A stretch of 64,000 nt of DNA from Lampropedia puyangensis (GTDB lineage Bacteria; Pseudomonadota; Gammaproteobacteria; Burkholderiales; Burkholderiaceae_C): positions 62,001-126,000 of the forward strand of contig NZ_STFG01000008.1 in NCBI RefSeq assembly GCF_004833285.1, in the 5' to 3' direction. Shown here piece by piece: positions 20,151 through 29,817 of the stretch. The first letter of the stretch is position 1. The number at the start of each line of letters is the position of its first letter. Position numbers and translations under genes: made by a program. The notes beneath the pieces were generated by a model. The model did no database searches. It was given only the letters and a program-made list of their open reading frames with translations, and was not told the DNA's origin.

Positions 20151-21215
20151 TTATCGGTCCAAGCTGCCCTCGTCCTTCTTGGTCACAAAAATGGCCCACA
20201 CAGCCATGAACAGTGCTGCAATCACAGGGCCTGCAATGAATCCTGTCAGACCAAACAGAGAAATCCCCCCTAGCGTCGACAGCAACACCAGATAATCGGG
20301 CATTTTGGTTTCCTTACCCACCAAAATCGGGCGCAAGATATTGTCTACCAAGCCTATCACGCCCACCCCAATCACAATCATCGCCACGCCCTTGACCATA
20401 TCGCCGGTGCTGAGCAAATAGATTGCAACAGGCCCCCAAACCAAACTGGCTCCCACAGCAGGCAGCAACGAGAGAATGGCCATGACCACACCCCACAACA
20501 CCGGCCCCTGGATGCCCATTGCCCAAAACATCAGCCCGCCCAGTGCGCCCTGCACTGCAGCAACCGCAATATTGCCTTTGACAGTGGCCTTCACCACCGC
20601 GCTGAACTTGCTCGCCAATTGCCCGGAGTAACGCTTATCCAAGGGGATGGCATGGCGCAACATCGCAATCAGTGAAGCCCCATCACGAAAGAAGAAAAAC
20701 AGCAAATACAGCATCAAAACAAAGGCCAGACCAAACTGCAATGTGTTCTGCCCAAATGACACTGCCTGCGTAGACAAAAATTTGAGTGCTTGATTCGCAG
20801 CTTCCAGCAATTTCGGTTGCATTTCAGCAAAAGAGCCAAAGCCAACACGATCAAGCAAACTCCACACGCGCTCAGGAATCACCCCAATGATTTGCTGGTA
20901 GTAGTCACGCAAAGAATTGTCTTCATGGCTCATCCGCGCATAAAACTGCAGCAACTCCTGAATCAGTGAGGTAGCAATGAGTGACAACGGAATAATCACC
21001 ACAAGCACACAAATCACCACGGTCAAAACGGATGCCAAACTGCGTCGTGCAGGCATTCGAGCCAACAGGCGCTGGTGCACAGGCCAAAACAAAACAGCCA
21101 AGATGGCGGCCCAGAAAATCGCCCCATAAAACGGCCGCAGGACCACAAAAAACGCGATCGTTACCCCCACGAGAATGGCCAAAAACGTGCGACTTTGTAA
21201 AGAATTCTTATCCAT
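20151..21215 (-). CDS. AI-2E family (PerM/YdiK-like) permease
   Basis: A 354-residue protein with about eight hydrophobic segments: a pair near the N-terminus (AILVGVTIAFFVVLRPFYGA, then WAAILAVLFWPVHQRLLARM), a large soluble loop at 90-170, and a C-terminal block containing GALGGLMFWAMGIQGPVLWG and NILRPILVGKETKMPDYLVL. That last motif marks the AI-2E transporter family (Pfam AI-2E_transport). Only some members move autoinducer-2; others are sodium/proton antiporters or of unknown substrate. No lsr or lux gene is nearby, so quorum sensing cannot be inferred. Confidence 0.87.
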   Translation of the reverse strand: MDKNSLQSRTFLAILVGVTIAFFVVLRPFYGAIFWAAILAVLFWPVHQRLLARMPARRSLASVLTVVICVLVVIIPLSLIATSLIQELLQFYARMSHEDNSLRDYYQQIIGVIPERVWSLLDRVGFGSFAEMQPKLLEAANQALKFLSTQAVSFGQNTLQFGLAFVLMLYLLFFFFRDGASLIAMLRHAIPLDKRYSGQLASKFSAVVKATVKGNIAVAAVQGALGGLMFWAMGIQGPVLWGVVMAILSLLPAVGASLVWGPVAIYLLSTGDMVKGVAMIVIGVGVIGLVDNILRPILVGKETKMPDYLVLLSTLGGISLFGLTGFIAGPVIAALFMAVWAIFVTKKDEGSLDR

Positions 21216-21604
21216 ACACCCTCATTGAATCATTGAACCCGACGGTCACCCAACGACATATGCCCCACGGAGAATAAGGCTGCACCTCAAGCCGCACTCG
21301 CGCTCCCTGCATTGACACCGAAGCCAACACGAACTGTATATGAGGCACTACCGCTGACTTGTTTTTCATTGCAACAGCCCCGCCCGGCTGTTGTGATTTG
21401 CGTGAAACGCACGCAAATACCCTTGCCCTTAGCTACAAATTCAAAAAAACGCCACACAAAACAAATCCGCTGGTGGCACAATGACTGGCTTTCAGGCGCC
21501 TTCCAACGCCACTGTCGCATCCGCCAATCGGTCCAGCCGTGTCGCGGGAGGTTACTATTAAACCAACTAATGCACTTTGAAGAAGTGCGGAGGTTTTGCG
21601 GATC
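21216..21604. other. Intergenic region between divergent AI-2E permease gene and sucA
   Basis: 389 bases with promoters for both flanking genes expected. I see a 9-base GC-rich inverted repeat around CAGCCCCGCCCGGCTG (about 21375) but no recognisable operator. The ribosome binding site of sucA (CGGAGG, 21588-21593) is at the right end. Confidence 0.4.
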
Positions 21605-24487
21605 ATGAGTGATTCATCATCCCTGTATAAACAATACCAGGGTAACACCTATCTTTTTGGCAGCAATGCTCCTTACGTTGAAGAAATGTATGAGAGCTAC
21701 TTGGCCGACCCCAACAGCATTTCTGACAGCTGGCGCGAATATTTCGATGCACTGCAGAACACGCCTGGTGCAGACGGATCCCTGGGGCGCGACATCGCAC
21801 ACCAGCCTGTCATCAATGCATTTGCCGAGCGTGCTCGCCAAGGCCACACACAAGTAGTGGTTGCCAGCGGCGCTGATACCGAACTGGGTCGCAAGCGCAC
21901 TGCCGTCCAGCAGTTGATTGCCGCTTACCGCAATATCGGTCAGCGCTGGGCAGATCTGGATCCGCTCAAACGCATTCCTCGCCCCAACATTCCTGAGCTT
22001 GACCCTGCGTTCTATGGTCTGACCAACGCAGACATGGAAACCGTATTCAACACCAGCAATACGTTTTTCGGCAAAGAGTCGATGCCTCTGCGCGAACTGC
22101 TCAACGCACTGCGCGAGACGTACACCACCACCATTGGTGCAGAGTACATGTACATCACCGACCAGACTGAAAAACGCTGGTGGCAAGAAAAACTCGAAAG
22201 CGCCAGAACCAACCCACGTCTGAACGCAGAAGAAAAAATCCACGTCTTGGGTCGCTTGACTGCTGCTGAAGGCCTGGAGCGTTTTCTGCACACCAAATAC
22301 GTGGGTCAAAAACGCTTCTCACTCGAAGGCGGCGAGAGTTTCATCGTTGCGATGGACGCCTTGATCAATGCAGCCGGTGAAAACGGCGTGCAAGAAGTCG
22401 TGATCGGTATGGCCCACCGTGGTCGTTTGAACGTATTGGTGAACACTTTGGGCAAAATGCCTAAGGACCTGTTCGCTGAGTTTGAACACACTGCGCCTGA
22501 AGATTTGCCCGCTGGTGACGTGAAATACCACCAAGGCTTCAGCTCCGACGTACCAACACCTGGTGGTCCAATGCACTTGACATTGGCCTTCAACCCCTCG
22601 CACTTGGAAATTGTGAACCCCGTGGTGGAAGGCTCTGTGCGCTCACGCATGGACCGCCGCAACGACCCGCATGGACAGCAAGTGCTGCCTGTAGTGGTGC
22701 ATGGTGACGCTGCCATTGCCGGCCAAGGTGTGGTGCAAGAAACACTGGCCATGTCCCAGACCCGCGGTTACACCACTGGTGGCACGGTACATTTCGTGAT
22801 TAACAACCAGATCGGTTTCACAACCTCTGACCCACGCGATACACGCTCGACTTACTACTGTACTGACGTCGTCAAGATGATTGAAGCGCCAGTGCTGCAC
22901 GTCAACGCCGATGATCCAGAAGCCGTAGTGCTGGCCACCCAGTTGGCCCTTGAATACCGCATGGCCTTCAGGCGCGATGTGGTGGTCGACATCATTTGCT
23001 TCCGCAAATTGGGCCACAACGAGCAAGACACACCAGCGCTGACACAGCCGCTGATGTACAAAAAAATCAGCCAGCATCCAGGCACACGCAAACTGTACGC
23101 TGATAAGTTAGTGCAGCAAGGCGTATTGCAGGCCGAAGGTCCAGATGAGATGGCCAAGGCCTATCGCTCCGCGATGGAAGAAGGCAAACACACGGTTGAC
23201 CCCGTGCTGACCAACTTCAAGCGCCAATACGCTGTGGACTGGTCTCCTTACCTGAACCGCAAGTGGACTGACGAAGCCGACACAGCCATCCCGCTGACCG
23301 AGTGGAAGCGCTTGGCTGATCGCCTGACCACATTGCCAGAAGATGTGACACCACACCAGTTGGTCAAAAAGGTTTACTCAGACCGCGCCGCAATGGGCCG
23401 TGGCGAGATTCCGGTGGACTGGGGCATGGGTGAATCCATGGCTTTCGCCTCCTTGGTGGCCAGTGGCTACCCCATTCGCCTTTCCGGTGAAGACAGTGGC
23501 CGCGGCACATTCAGCCACCGCCACTCAGTCATTCACGATCAAAAGCGCGAGGTCTACAACGAAGGCGTGTACATTCCGCTGCAAAACATTGCGGAGAACC
23601 AAGCGCCCTACTACGTGATCGACTCAATCCTGTCTGAAGAAGCAGTGCTGGGTTTTGAATACGGCTACGCCTCCAACGACCCGCACAGCCTGGTGATCTG
23701 GGAAGCCCAATTCGGTGACTTCTTGAACGGCGCGCAAGTCGTGGTTGACCAATTCATTGCGTCTGGTGAAGTGAAATGGGGTCGCCTGAACGGCTTAACC
23801 ATGATGCTCCCACACGGCTATGAAGGCCAAGGTCCAGAGCACAGCTCTGCCCGTATTGAGCGTTTCATGCAGTTGTCAGCTGACACCAACATGCAGGTGG
23901 TTCAGCCCACTACGGCCAGCCAGATCTTCCACCTGTTGCGTCGCCAAGTGGTGCGCCCATTGCGCATCCCGCTGGTGATCTTCACACCGAAGTCCCTGCT
24001 GCGCAACAAAGACGCCACTTCGCCTATTTCTGAGTTCACCGAAGGCACATTCCGCACGGTCATTGGCGAACAAAACAGCGCCATCGTGGCCAATGCAGCC
24101 AAAGTCAAACGCATCATCGCCTGCTCCGGCAAGGTGTACTACGACTTGGTGAAAAAGCGCGAAGAACTGGGCGGTGACGATGTGGCCATCATCCGCGTCG
24201 AACAGCTCTACCCCTTCCCGCACAAAGCATTCGCTGCTGAAATCAAGCGCTACCCGAACGCCAAAGATATCGTTTGGTGCCAGGACGAACCACAAAACCA
24301 AGGCGCATGGTTCTTCGTGCAACATTACATCCACGAAAACATGCTCGATGGTCAAAAGCTCGGCTACGCAGGTCGCGCAGCCTCTGCATCGCCTGCAGTC
24401 GGTTATGCCCACCTGCACCAAGAGCAGCAAAAAGCGCTGGTTGCCGCCGCCTTTGCCAAACTCAAAGGTTTTGTGCTGACCAAATAA
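21605..24487 (+). CDS. sucA: 2-oxoglutarate dehydrogenase E1 component
   Basis: The 960-residue E1 enzyme uses thiamine diphosphate to decarboxylate 2-oxoglutarate and transfers the succinyl group to the lipoyl arm of SucB in the TCA cycle. It begins with the small N-terminal E2-binding motif (YVEEMYESYLADPNSISDSW). The active-site stretch VVIGMAHRGRLNVLVNTLGK, the ThDP/Mg region VHGDAAIAGQGVVQE and HFVINNQIGFTT, and the C-terminal LPHGYEGQGPEHSSARIERF are all recognisable. ATG at 21605 was preferred over TTG at 21596 because the CGGAGG ribosome site ends 11 bases before it. sucB follows 109 bases downstream. Confidence 0.97.
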   Translation: MSDSSSLYKQYQGNTYLFGSNAPYVEEMYESYLADPNSISDSWREYFDALQNTPGADGSLGRDIAHQPVINAFAERARQGHTQVVVASGADTELGRKRTAVQQLIAAYRNIGQRWADLDPLKRIPRPNIPELDPAFYGLTNADMETVFNTSNTFFGKESMPLRELLNALRETYTTTIGAEYMYITDQTEKRWWQEKLESARTNPRLNAEEKIHVLGRLTAAEGLERFLHTKYVGQKRFSLEGGESFIVAMDALINAAGENGVQEVVIGMAHRGRLNVLVNTLGKMPKDLFAEFEHTAPEDLPAGDVKYHQGFSSDVPTPGGPMHLTLAFNPSHLEIVNPVVEGSVRSRMDRRNDPHGQQVLPVVVHGDAAIAGQGVVQETLAMSQTRGYTTGGTVHFVINNQIGFTTSDPRDTRSTYYCTDVVKMIEAPVLHVNADDPEAVVLATQLALEYRMAFRRDVVVDIICFRKLGHNEQDTPALTQPLMYKKISQHPGTRKLYADKLVQQGVLQAEGPDEMAKAYRSAMEEGKHTVDPVLTNFKRQYAVDWSPYLNRKWTDEADTAIPLTEWKRLADRLTTLPEDVTPHQLVKKVYSDRAAMGRGEIPVDWGMGESMAFASLVASGYPIRLSGEDSGRGTFSHRHSVIHDQKREVYNEGVYIPLQNIAENQAPYYVIDSILSEEAVLGFEYGYASNDPHSLVIWEAQFGDFLNGAQVVVDQFIASGEVKWGRLNGLTMMLPHGYEGQGPEHSSARIERFMQLSADTNMQVVQPTTASQIFHLLRRQVVRPLRIPLVIFTPKSLLRNKDATSPISEFTEGTFRTVIGEQNSAIVANAAKVKRIIACSGKVYYDLVKKREELGGDDVAIIRVEQLYPFPHKAFAAEIKRYPNAKDIVWCQDEPQNQGAWFFVQHYIHENMLDGQKLGYAGRAASASPAVGYAHLHQEQQKALVAAAFAKLKGFVLTK

Positions 24488-24596
24488 CCGTCTGATACTA
24501 GCAGGCCAGCGGCTAACCCCGATGGCCTTGCCTGTCAAAATCGGTTATTGAGTATCCTATTTCCCAATTTTCCCTTTACAGATCGAGAGACACCCC

Positions 24597-25799
24597 ATGG
24601 CCATCTTTGAAGTCAAAGTTCCAGAACTGTCTGAATCCGTTGCCGAAGCAACCTTGCTGCAATGGAAGAAAAAAGCCGGTGAAGCCGTTGCCGCCGACGA
24701 AATCCTGATTGAAATTGAAACCGACAAAGTCGTGCTCGAAGTGCCTGCACCATCCGCTGGCGTGCTGGCTGAAATCGTGCAAGCTGACGGTGCTACGGTG
24801 GTCTCGGGCCAAGTCATCGCCAAAATCGACAGTGCAGCACAAGCTGCTGCTGCGCCAGCCCCGGCAGCCGTCGCGCCAGCGCCTGCTGCAGCTCCAGTTG
24901 CAGCCGCAGCTCCTACATCGAACAGCAAAGCTGGCATCGCCATGCCAGCAGCAGCCAAAATCCTAGCTGAAAAGAACATCAACGCTGCAGACGTAGCGGG
25001 CTCAGGCAAAGACGGCCGAGTAACCAAAGGCGATGCACTGGCAGCAACACCTACTGCAGCTAAGCCCGCCGCACCTGTAGTGCAAGCCATTGCCGGCGAG
25101 CGCCCAGAGCAACGCGTTCCTATGACACGCCTGCGTGCCCGCGTTGCCGAGCGCCTGCTGCAATCGCAAGCCACCAACGCCATTCTGACCACGTTCAACG
25201 AAGTGAACATGGCCCCCGTGATGGCTTTGCGCAAAAAATACCAAGAAAAATTTGAGAAACAACACGGCGTCAAGTTGGGTTTCATGAGCTTCTTCGTCAA
25301 GGCTGCCGTGCATGCGCTGAAGCAATACCCTGTGGTCAACGCCTCGGTAGATGGCAACGACATCATCTACCACGGCTACTTCGATATCGGCATCGCTGTG
25401 GGCTCACCACGCGGTCTGGTCGTGCCGATCCTGCGTGATGCCGACCAACTGAGCTTTGCCGACATTGAGAAGAAAATTGCTGAATTCGGTGCCAAAGCCA
25501 AAGAAGGCAAACTGAGCATTGAAGAAATGTCTGGCGGCACCTTCTCCATCTCCAACGGTGGCGTGTTCGGCTCGATGATGTCCACCCCAATCATCAACCC
25601 ACCACAATCGGCTATTCTTGGCGTGCACGCCACTAAAGACCGCGCTGTGGTGGAAAACGGTCAAGTCGTGGTTCGCCCAATGAACTATCTGGCCATGTCC
25701 TACGACCACCGCATCATCGACGGCCGCGAAGCCGTGCTGGCACTGGTGGCCATGAAGGATGCGCTGGAAGACCCAGCACGTCTGTTGTTTGACCTGTAA
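24597..25799 (+). CDS. sucB: Dihydrolipoyllysine-residue succinyltransferase (2-oxoglutarate dehydrogenase E2)
   Basis: The 400-residue E2 core has one N-terminal lipoyl domain with the lipoylated lysine in [10 protein letters not shown] (about residue 44). An Ala/Pro linker (95-120) and the peripheral E1/E3-binding domain ([20 protein letters not shown]) follow. The catalytic acyltransferase domain ends in [13 protein letters not shown], which holds the active-site His and Asp. Hence it joins the E1 product to CoA to make succinyl-CoA. The single lipoyl domain and the motif [20 protein letters not shown] are those of the succinyltransferase rather than acetyltransferase type. It lies between sucA and lpdA. 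Confidence 0.96.
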   Translation: MAIFEVKVPELSESVAEATLLQWKKKAGEAVAADEILIEIETDKVVLEVPAPSAGVLAEIVQADGATVVSGQVIAKIDSAAQAAAAPAPAAVAPAPAAAPVAAAAPTSNSKAGIAMPAAAKILAEKNINAADVAGSGKDGRVTKGDALAATPTAAKPAAPVVQAIAGERPEQRVPMTRLRARVAERLLQSQATNAILTTFNEVNMAPVMALRKKYQEKFEKQHGVKLGFMSFFVKAAVHALKQYPVVNASVDGNDIIYHGYFDIGIAVGSPRGLVVPILRDADQLSFADIEKKIAEFGAKAKEGKLSIEEMSGGTFSISNGGVFGSMMSTPIINPPQSAILGVHATKDRAVVENGQVVVRPMNYLAMSYDHRIIDGREAVLALVAMKDALEDPARLLFDL

Positions 25800-25939
25800 T
25801 CAAACAGTCACTGCATTGGCTTTTTTCCATGCACTTGACTGATTGAGTCCAAGCGCGCCTCACAGCCATCAGGTTGCGGGCGCGCTTTGTTCATGGCTCT
25901 TTAGCACAACACGCATGGCCCTTCTTCTGGAGATTTTTT

Positions 25940-27367
25940 ATGAGCAAGAATTTTGACCTCGTCGTTATTGGTGCGGGCCCTGGCGGCTACATCGCCGCCA
26001 TCCGCGCTGCCCAATTGGGCCTGAGCGTGGCCTGCATTGACGCCTGGAAAACCAAAGACGGTAAACCCGCCCCTGGAGGCACTTGCACCAACGTCGGCTG
26101 CATCCCATCCAAAGCCCTGCTGCAATCGTCTGAGCATTTCGAACACGCTAGCCATCACTTTGCCGAACACGGCATTTCCACTGGCAAATTGAGCATTGAC
26201 ATTGCAAAAATGCTCGAGCGCAAAGACCAGGTAGTCAAGCAAAACAACGAAGGCATTTTGTACTTGTTCAAAAAGAATAAAGTCACCTTCTTCAACGGCC
26301 TGGCTTCTTTCAGCAAAGCCGTTGAAGGCGGCTTTGAAGTGGACGTTGCTGGCGATAAGCCTGAAACCTTGGTGGGCAAGCAAGTCATCATCGCCACTGG
26401 CTCCAATGCCCGTCCATTGCCTAACCTGCCGTTTGACGAGCAAGTAGTGCTCTCCAACGATGGAGCTTTGGATATCGCCAACGCACCGAAAAAATTGGCC
26501 ATCATTGGCTCTGGCGTAATCGGCTTGGAGCTCGGCTCTGTCTGGCGCCGTCTGGGTGCTGACGTCACCATTCTCGAAGGCATGGACAAATTCCTGCCAG
26601 CAGCTGACGAAGCGGTTGCCAAAGAAGCGAAGAAAGCCTTCGACAAGCAAGGCTTAAAAATTGAATTGGGTGCCAAAGTAGGCGAAGTGAAAACCGCCAA
26701 AACCAGCGTAACCATCAACTACACCAACGCCAAAGGTGAGGAACAGGTACTCAAGGCAGACAAGCTGATCGTCTCGATTGGCCGTACCGCAAACACCAAT
26801 GGCCTCAAGCCAGAAGCCGTGGGCGTTCAATTGGATGAACGTGGTGGCGTAGTGGTCGATGCCGATTGCCGCACCAACGTGCCAGGCATCTGGGCAGTGG
26901 GCGATGTGGTGCGCGGCCCAATGCTGGCACACAAAGCCGAAGAAGAAGGCGTTGCAGTAGCAGAGCGCATCGTTGGCCAACATGGCCATGTGGACTTGGC
27001 ACTCGTGCCTTACGTGATCTACACCAGCCCAGAAATTTCTTGGGTGGGTCGCACTGAGCAGCAACTCAAAGCCGAAGGCGTGCAATACAAGGCTGGTAGC
27101 TTCCCATTCTTGGCCAACGGCCGCGCGCGCGCGCTGGGCGATACCACTGGTTTGGTCAAAGTGATCGCGGATGCCACCACAGACGAAATTTTGGGTGTAC
27201 ATATCGTTGGCCCACAAGCGAGCGAATTGATTGCAGAAGCGGCTGTTGCCATGGCATTCAAAGCCAGTAGCGAAGATATCGCACGCATCTGCCATGCACA
27301 CCCCACTTTGTCTGAAGTGACCAAAGAAGCGGCATTGGCTGTCGACAAGCGCGCCTTGAACTTCTAA
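25940..27367 (+). CDS. lpdA: Dihydrolipoyl dehydrogenase (E3)
   Basis: The 475-residue flavoprotein reoxidises the lipoyl arm of E2 with NAD+. It shows the FAD dinucleotide fold VVIGAGPGGYIAAIRAAQLG, the redox disulfide in GGTCTNVGCIPSKALL, the NAD fold AIIGSGVIGLELGSVWRRLG, the second FAD motif GIWAVGDVVRGPMLAHKAEE, and the C-terminal catalytic His-Glu segment CHAHPTLSEVTKEAAL. The start at 25940 directly precedes the FAD motif; the preceding in-frame codons show no homology. It closes the sucA-sucB-lpdA series, 140 bases after sucB, and is followed by a strong terminator. Confidence 0.96.
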   Translation: MSKNFDLVVIGAGPGGYIAAIRAAQLGLSVACIDAWKTKDGKPAPGGTCTNVGCIPSKALLQSSEHFEHASHHFAEHGISTGKLSIDIAKMLERKDQVVKQNNEGILYLFKKNKVTFFNGLASFSKAVEGGFEVDVAGDKPETLVGKQVIIATGSNARPLPNLPFDEQVVLSNDGALDIANAPKKLAIIGSGVIGLELGSVWRRLGADVTILEGMDKFLPAADEAVAKEAKKAFDKQGLKIELGAKVGEVKTAKTSVTINYTNAKGEEQVLKADKLIVSIGRTANTNGLKPEAVGVQLDERGGVVVDADCRTNVPGIWAVGDVVRGPMLAHKAEEEGVAVAERIVGQHGHVDLALVPYVIYTSPEISWVGRTEQQLKAEGVQYKAGSFPFLANGRARALGDTTGLVKVIADATTDEILGVHIVGPQASELIAEAAVAMAFKASSEDIARICHAHPTLSEVTKEAALAVDKRALNF

Positions 27368-27423
27368 TCAGCGTCTTTGCAAACTGCAGCGCCAACTGGT
27401 GCAGGCAAACATGCCCACACGTG

Positions 27424-27454
27424 AGCCATAAGGTAGTCGCCTTATGGCTTTTTT
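27424..27454 (+). terminator. Rho-independent terminator after lpdA
   Basis: GCCATAAGG (27425-27433) pairs perfectly with CCTTATGGC (27440-27448) across a six-base loop, followed by six T. It ends the sucA-sucB-lpdA unit. Confidence 0.9.
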
Positions 27455-27591
27455 CATGATTTGCGGCCACGCATGCACCATGCGTGCCAACCGGCTATGC
27501 ACAGACAGGCCTACAATTCATTATCAATGAGCCCATTTCCTATGTTGGAGCTCTTGCATGCTGTGTTTGACCACACCAAGAAATTGAAGCC

Positions 27592-28164
27592 ATGAACATT
27601 TTGATGATCGACAACTACGACAGTTTCACCTACAACATCGTCCAATATTTTGGCGAACTGGGTGCAACAGTAGCCGTACATCGCAACGATGAAATCAGCA
27701 TTGAAGAAGTCGAAGCCTTGGCCCCTGACCGGCTGGTCATCTCACCCGGCCCATCATCCCCTGCACAAGCAGGAATTTCTGTGGCGGCTATTCGCCATTT
27801 TGCTGGCAAAGTGCCCATCTTGGGTGTGTGCCTTGGGCACCAAAGCATTGGCGCAGCGTTTGGTGGCAACATCATTCGTGCGCAAGAGTTGATGCATGGC
27901 AAAACCAGTGTCATCACTACCACGCAACAAGGTGTATTTGCCAACCTTCCAAAGCAGTTCACCGTCAATCGCTACCACTCACTCTCTATTGAACGCAGCA
28001 GTCTGCCCGAAGAGTTGGAAGTCACAGCCTGGACAGAAGATGGCGAGATCATGGGGGTGCGCCACAAAACACTGGCCATAGAGGGTGTGCAATTCCATCC
28101 AGAATCCATCCTGACTGAACATGGCCACGCCATGCTGCGCAACTTTATGGAGCAAGCGCACTAA
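27592..28164 (+). CDS. trpG: Glutamine amidotransferase of anthranilate/aminodeoxychorismate synthase
   Basis: This 190-residue class I glutamine amidotransferase starts with [19 protein letters not shown]-like sequence ([15 protein letters not shown]), has the oxyanion segment [12 protein letters not shown], the nucleophile in [10 protein letters not shown] (about residue 81), and the His-Glu pair in [10 protein letters not shown]. It supplies ammonia from glutamine to a chorismate-using partner. TrpG and PabA are close relatives and can be shared by both pathways. The gene is solitary: neither trpE nor pabB is adjacent, and trpD is about 20 kb upstream, so a dual role is possible. It precedes the rpmB promoter on the same strand. 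Confidence 0.9.
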   Translation: MNILMIDNYDSFTYNIVQYFGELGATVAVHRNDEISIEEVEALAPDRLVISPGPSSPAQAGISVAAIRHFAGKVPILGVCLGHQSIGAAFGGNIIRAQELMHGKTSVITTTQQGVFANLPKQFTVNRYHSLSIERSSLPEELEVTAWTEDGEIMGVRHKTLAIEGVQFHPESILTEHGHAMLRNFMEQAH

Positions 28165-28219
28165 CGCGGAGAGCGTGCTGACGTAACCTACCGCTTGCCA
28201 TAAGCGTGCTGCACAAATA

Positions 28220-28247
28220 TTGCGCAAATTCTGTTTTACGCTATAAT
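28220..28247 (+). promoter_or_regulatory. Sigma-70 type promoter of rpmB-rpmG
   Basis: TTGCGC (28220-28225), a 16-base spacer and a perfect TATAAT (28242-28247). Transcription would start near 28254, leaving a leader of about 140 bases before rpmB. Confidence 0.75.
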
Positions 28248-28392
28248 CTTGCGCTTTTCCGCATGTAGCTGTCGCTATGCCAAATGAGATCGTTGGTATG
28301 TGTTGCTACAAGGGATACCGCCACCCTGAATCTGGCGAGGTGAGGCAAACGCATGAATCGATTGGCTTTGCCGCATATAAAAGGAAACTACC

Positions 28393-28626
28393 ATGGCTCG
28401 CGTATGTGATGTCACGGGCAAGCGCCCGCAAGTGGGGAACAACGTCTCCCACGCTAACAACAAAACAAAACGCCGCTTTCTGCCTAACCTGCAGTACAAG
28501 CGCTTTTGGGTTGAAAGCGAAAACCGTTGGGTGCGTCTGCGCGTCTCTAGCGCTGCTCTGCGCTTGATCGACAAAAACGGCATCGAATCCGTGCTGGCTG
28601 ACCTGCGCGCTCGTGGCCAGGCCTAA
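28393..28626 (+). CDS. rpmB: 50S ribosomal protein L28
   Basis: The 77-residue basic protein begins [20 protein letters not shown] and includes [15 protein letters not shown] and [17 protein letters not shown], the full L28 pattern. L28 is a late-assembly protein of the large ribosomal subunit. The N-terminal VCDVTGK has one Cys and lacks the four-Cys zinc form, so this is the zinc-independent type or a partial relic. It lies 20 bases before rpmG and shares its promoter, the usual rpmBG arrangement. Confidence 0.97.
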   Translation: MARVCDVTGKRPQVGNNVSHANNKTKRRFLPNLQYKRFWVESENRWVRLRVSSAALRLIDKNGIESVLADLRARGQA

Positions 28627-28646
28627 TTGACTGAAGGAGAAATACC

Positions 28647-28817
28647 ATGGCATCCAAAGGCGGTCGCGACAAAATCAAGCTGGAATCTACAGCTGGTACC
28701 GGTCACTTCTACACCACATCCAAAAACAAAAAGACAACTCCAGACAAGCTGTCTTTCATGAAATTTGACCCTAAAGCACGTAAACACGTGGAATACAAAG
28801 AAGTCAAACTCAAGTAA
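28647..28817 (+). CDS. rpmG: 50S ribosomal protein L33
   Basis: A 56-residue product, [17 protein letters not shown] followed by [12 protein letters not shown] and [19 protein letters not shown]. It is the L33 of the large subunit, in the zinc-free C-minus form because the CxxC pairs are missing (GHFY in place of CxxRNY). A good ribosome site (GAAGGAGA) lies seven bases before the ATG. A terminator follows the stop codon by about 45 bases, closing the rpmB-rpmG operon. Confidence 0.96.
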   Translation: MASKGGRDKIKLESTAGTGHFYTTSKNKKTTPDKLSFMKFDPKARKHVEYKEVKLK

Positions 28818-28862
28818 TCCATGTTGCAGAGGCAATGAGACTTTCATTGCACTGAAACGAAC

Positions 28863-28893
28863 AAAAAAAGCCAGCACAACGCTGGCTTTTTTG
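28863..28893 (+). terminator. Rho-independent terminator after rpmG
   Basis: Seven A, GCCAGC (28870-28875), a five-base loop, GCTGGC (28881-28886) and six T. The A and T tracts extend the stem, so it could act in both directions. Confidence 0.9.
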
Positions 28894-29025
28894 TTGCCGA
28901 CTCCCCGCCATTTAGGCCCCAAAACCCCACTGCAAACATGCTGCGCAACAGTGCGAGAAAACCCTAGCCTTCGTGCCGATATGTTGCGCCCGTTCTGCAA
29001 ATTACTCTTACAATCGCACCTCTTC

Positions 29026-29198
29026 TTTGGGGAGTAGCCAGCACCTTCTGACATACAGCGCGCCAAACCGCCCGCAATCAGATGGAGCGTCATCGTCAAC
29101 ATACTCGGTCTCATAGACTGTGGCGATGGCAGCCTTGATCGGCCAGGCGAGACCAGTGAGCCCACCGCAGGCGCGATCGGCTGCAGTGGGCTCGCTGT
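29026..29198 (+). promoter_or_regulatory. yybP-ykoY manganese riboswitch in the mntP leader
   Basis: The conserved pieces of the yybP-ykoY aptamer appear in order: GGGGAGTAGCC (29029-29039), CAACATACTCGG (29097-29108) and GGCGAGACC (29146-29154). A stem of GAGCCCAC (29158-29165) and GCAG pairing with CTGC and GTGGGCTC (29186-29193) follows across a 10-base loop. The leader ends in GCTGTTTTGACCG, as in the E. coli mntP leader. This RNA class binds Mn2+ and raises expression of manganese export genes, and mntP starts 35 bases beyond. Confidence 0.93.
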
Positions 29199-29227
29199 TT
29201 TGACCGATCATGACTACAAATCGCCCC

Positions 29228-29803
29228 ATGAATCCCCTCTCTCTTTTAATGCTCGGTTTGGCTATGTCGACCGATGCCTTTGCTGCGGCCATTGCAAAAG
29301 GCGCCGGCCTCAACCGCCCAGGGCTTACTCAGGCCTTGAAGATTGGCGCCATCTTCGGCATCGTAGAAGCCATTACACCCGTTATCGGATGGCTTCTGGG
29401 GTCGCTGGCCGCAGAACAAATCGACAGCTACGACCATTGGATCGCCTTTGCCTTACTCGTAGGTTTGGGCATCCATGCCATTCATGGCGCCCTTACACAC
29501 AACGACACAGCCACCGAAGATGTGGCGAAGGAACGCTCTTTATGGTCAACCGCGTTGACCGGTCTGGCCACCAGCATTGATGCCATGGCAGTGGGCGTAG
29601 GCTTGGCGTTTGTGGACGTCAATATTCTCGTTGCAGCACTAGTCATTGGTGCATGCACCTTTGTCATGGTCACGATTGGCATCATGGCTGGCAAAGCGCT
29701 TGGCAATGTGTTTGGCAGGCGCGCCGAGATCGCCGGAGGCATTGTGCTCATCGCAGTGGGCGCCATCATTTTGTACGAGCACACGCTGGGCGCTGCCGTT
29801 TAA
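29228..29803 (+). CDS. mntP: Manganese efflux pump MntP
   Basis: The 191-residue inner-membrane protein has six hydrophobic segments in two repeats, each with an acidic metal-site signature: [19 protein letters not shown] in the first and [17 protein letters not shown] in the second. The Asp in each (STDAF and SIDAM) is required in MntP. It exports excess Mn2+. Start 29228 (MNPLSLLML) was chosen over 29210 because it begins the first membrane segment. The manganese riboswitch directly upstream independently supports the assignment. It converges on the MarR gene, 14 bases away. Confidence 0.95.
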   Translation: MNPLSLLMLGLAMSTDAFAAAIAKGAGLNRPGLTQALKIGAIFGIVEAITPVIGWLLGSLAAEQIDSYDHWIAFALLVGLGIHAIHGALTHNDTATEDVAKERSLWSTALTGLATSIDAMAVGVGLAFVDVNILVAALVIGACTFVMVTIGIMAGKALGNVFGRRAEIAGGIVLIAVGAIILYEHTLGAAV

Positions 29804-29817
29804 ATATCTTTGTCAAC

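Noticed and set aside
19978-20295. 105-codon frame in front of ctaA on the other strand
   Set aside because: It overlaps the end of the AI-2E permease gene, has no homology and no clear ribosome site.
21366-21400. GC-rich inverted repeat upstream of sucA as a terminator
   Set aside because: There is no T tract in either direction and no gene ending there; the flanking genes are divergent.
28277-28567. 96-codon frame overlapping rpmB
   Set aside because: It begins in the rpmB leader and reads through rpmB in another frame. The real gene there is L28. A leader peptide is possible but unsupported.
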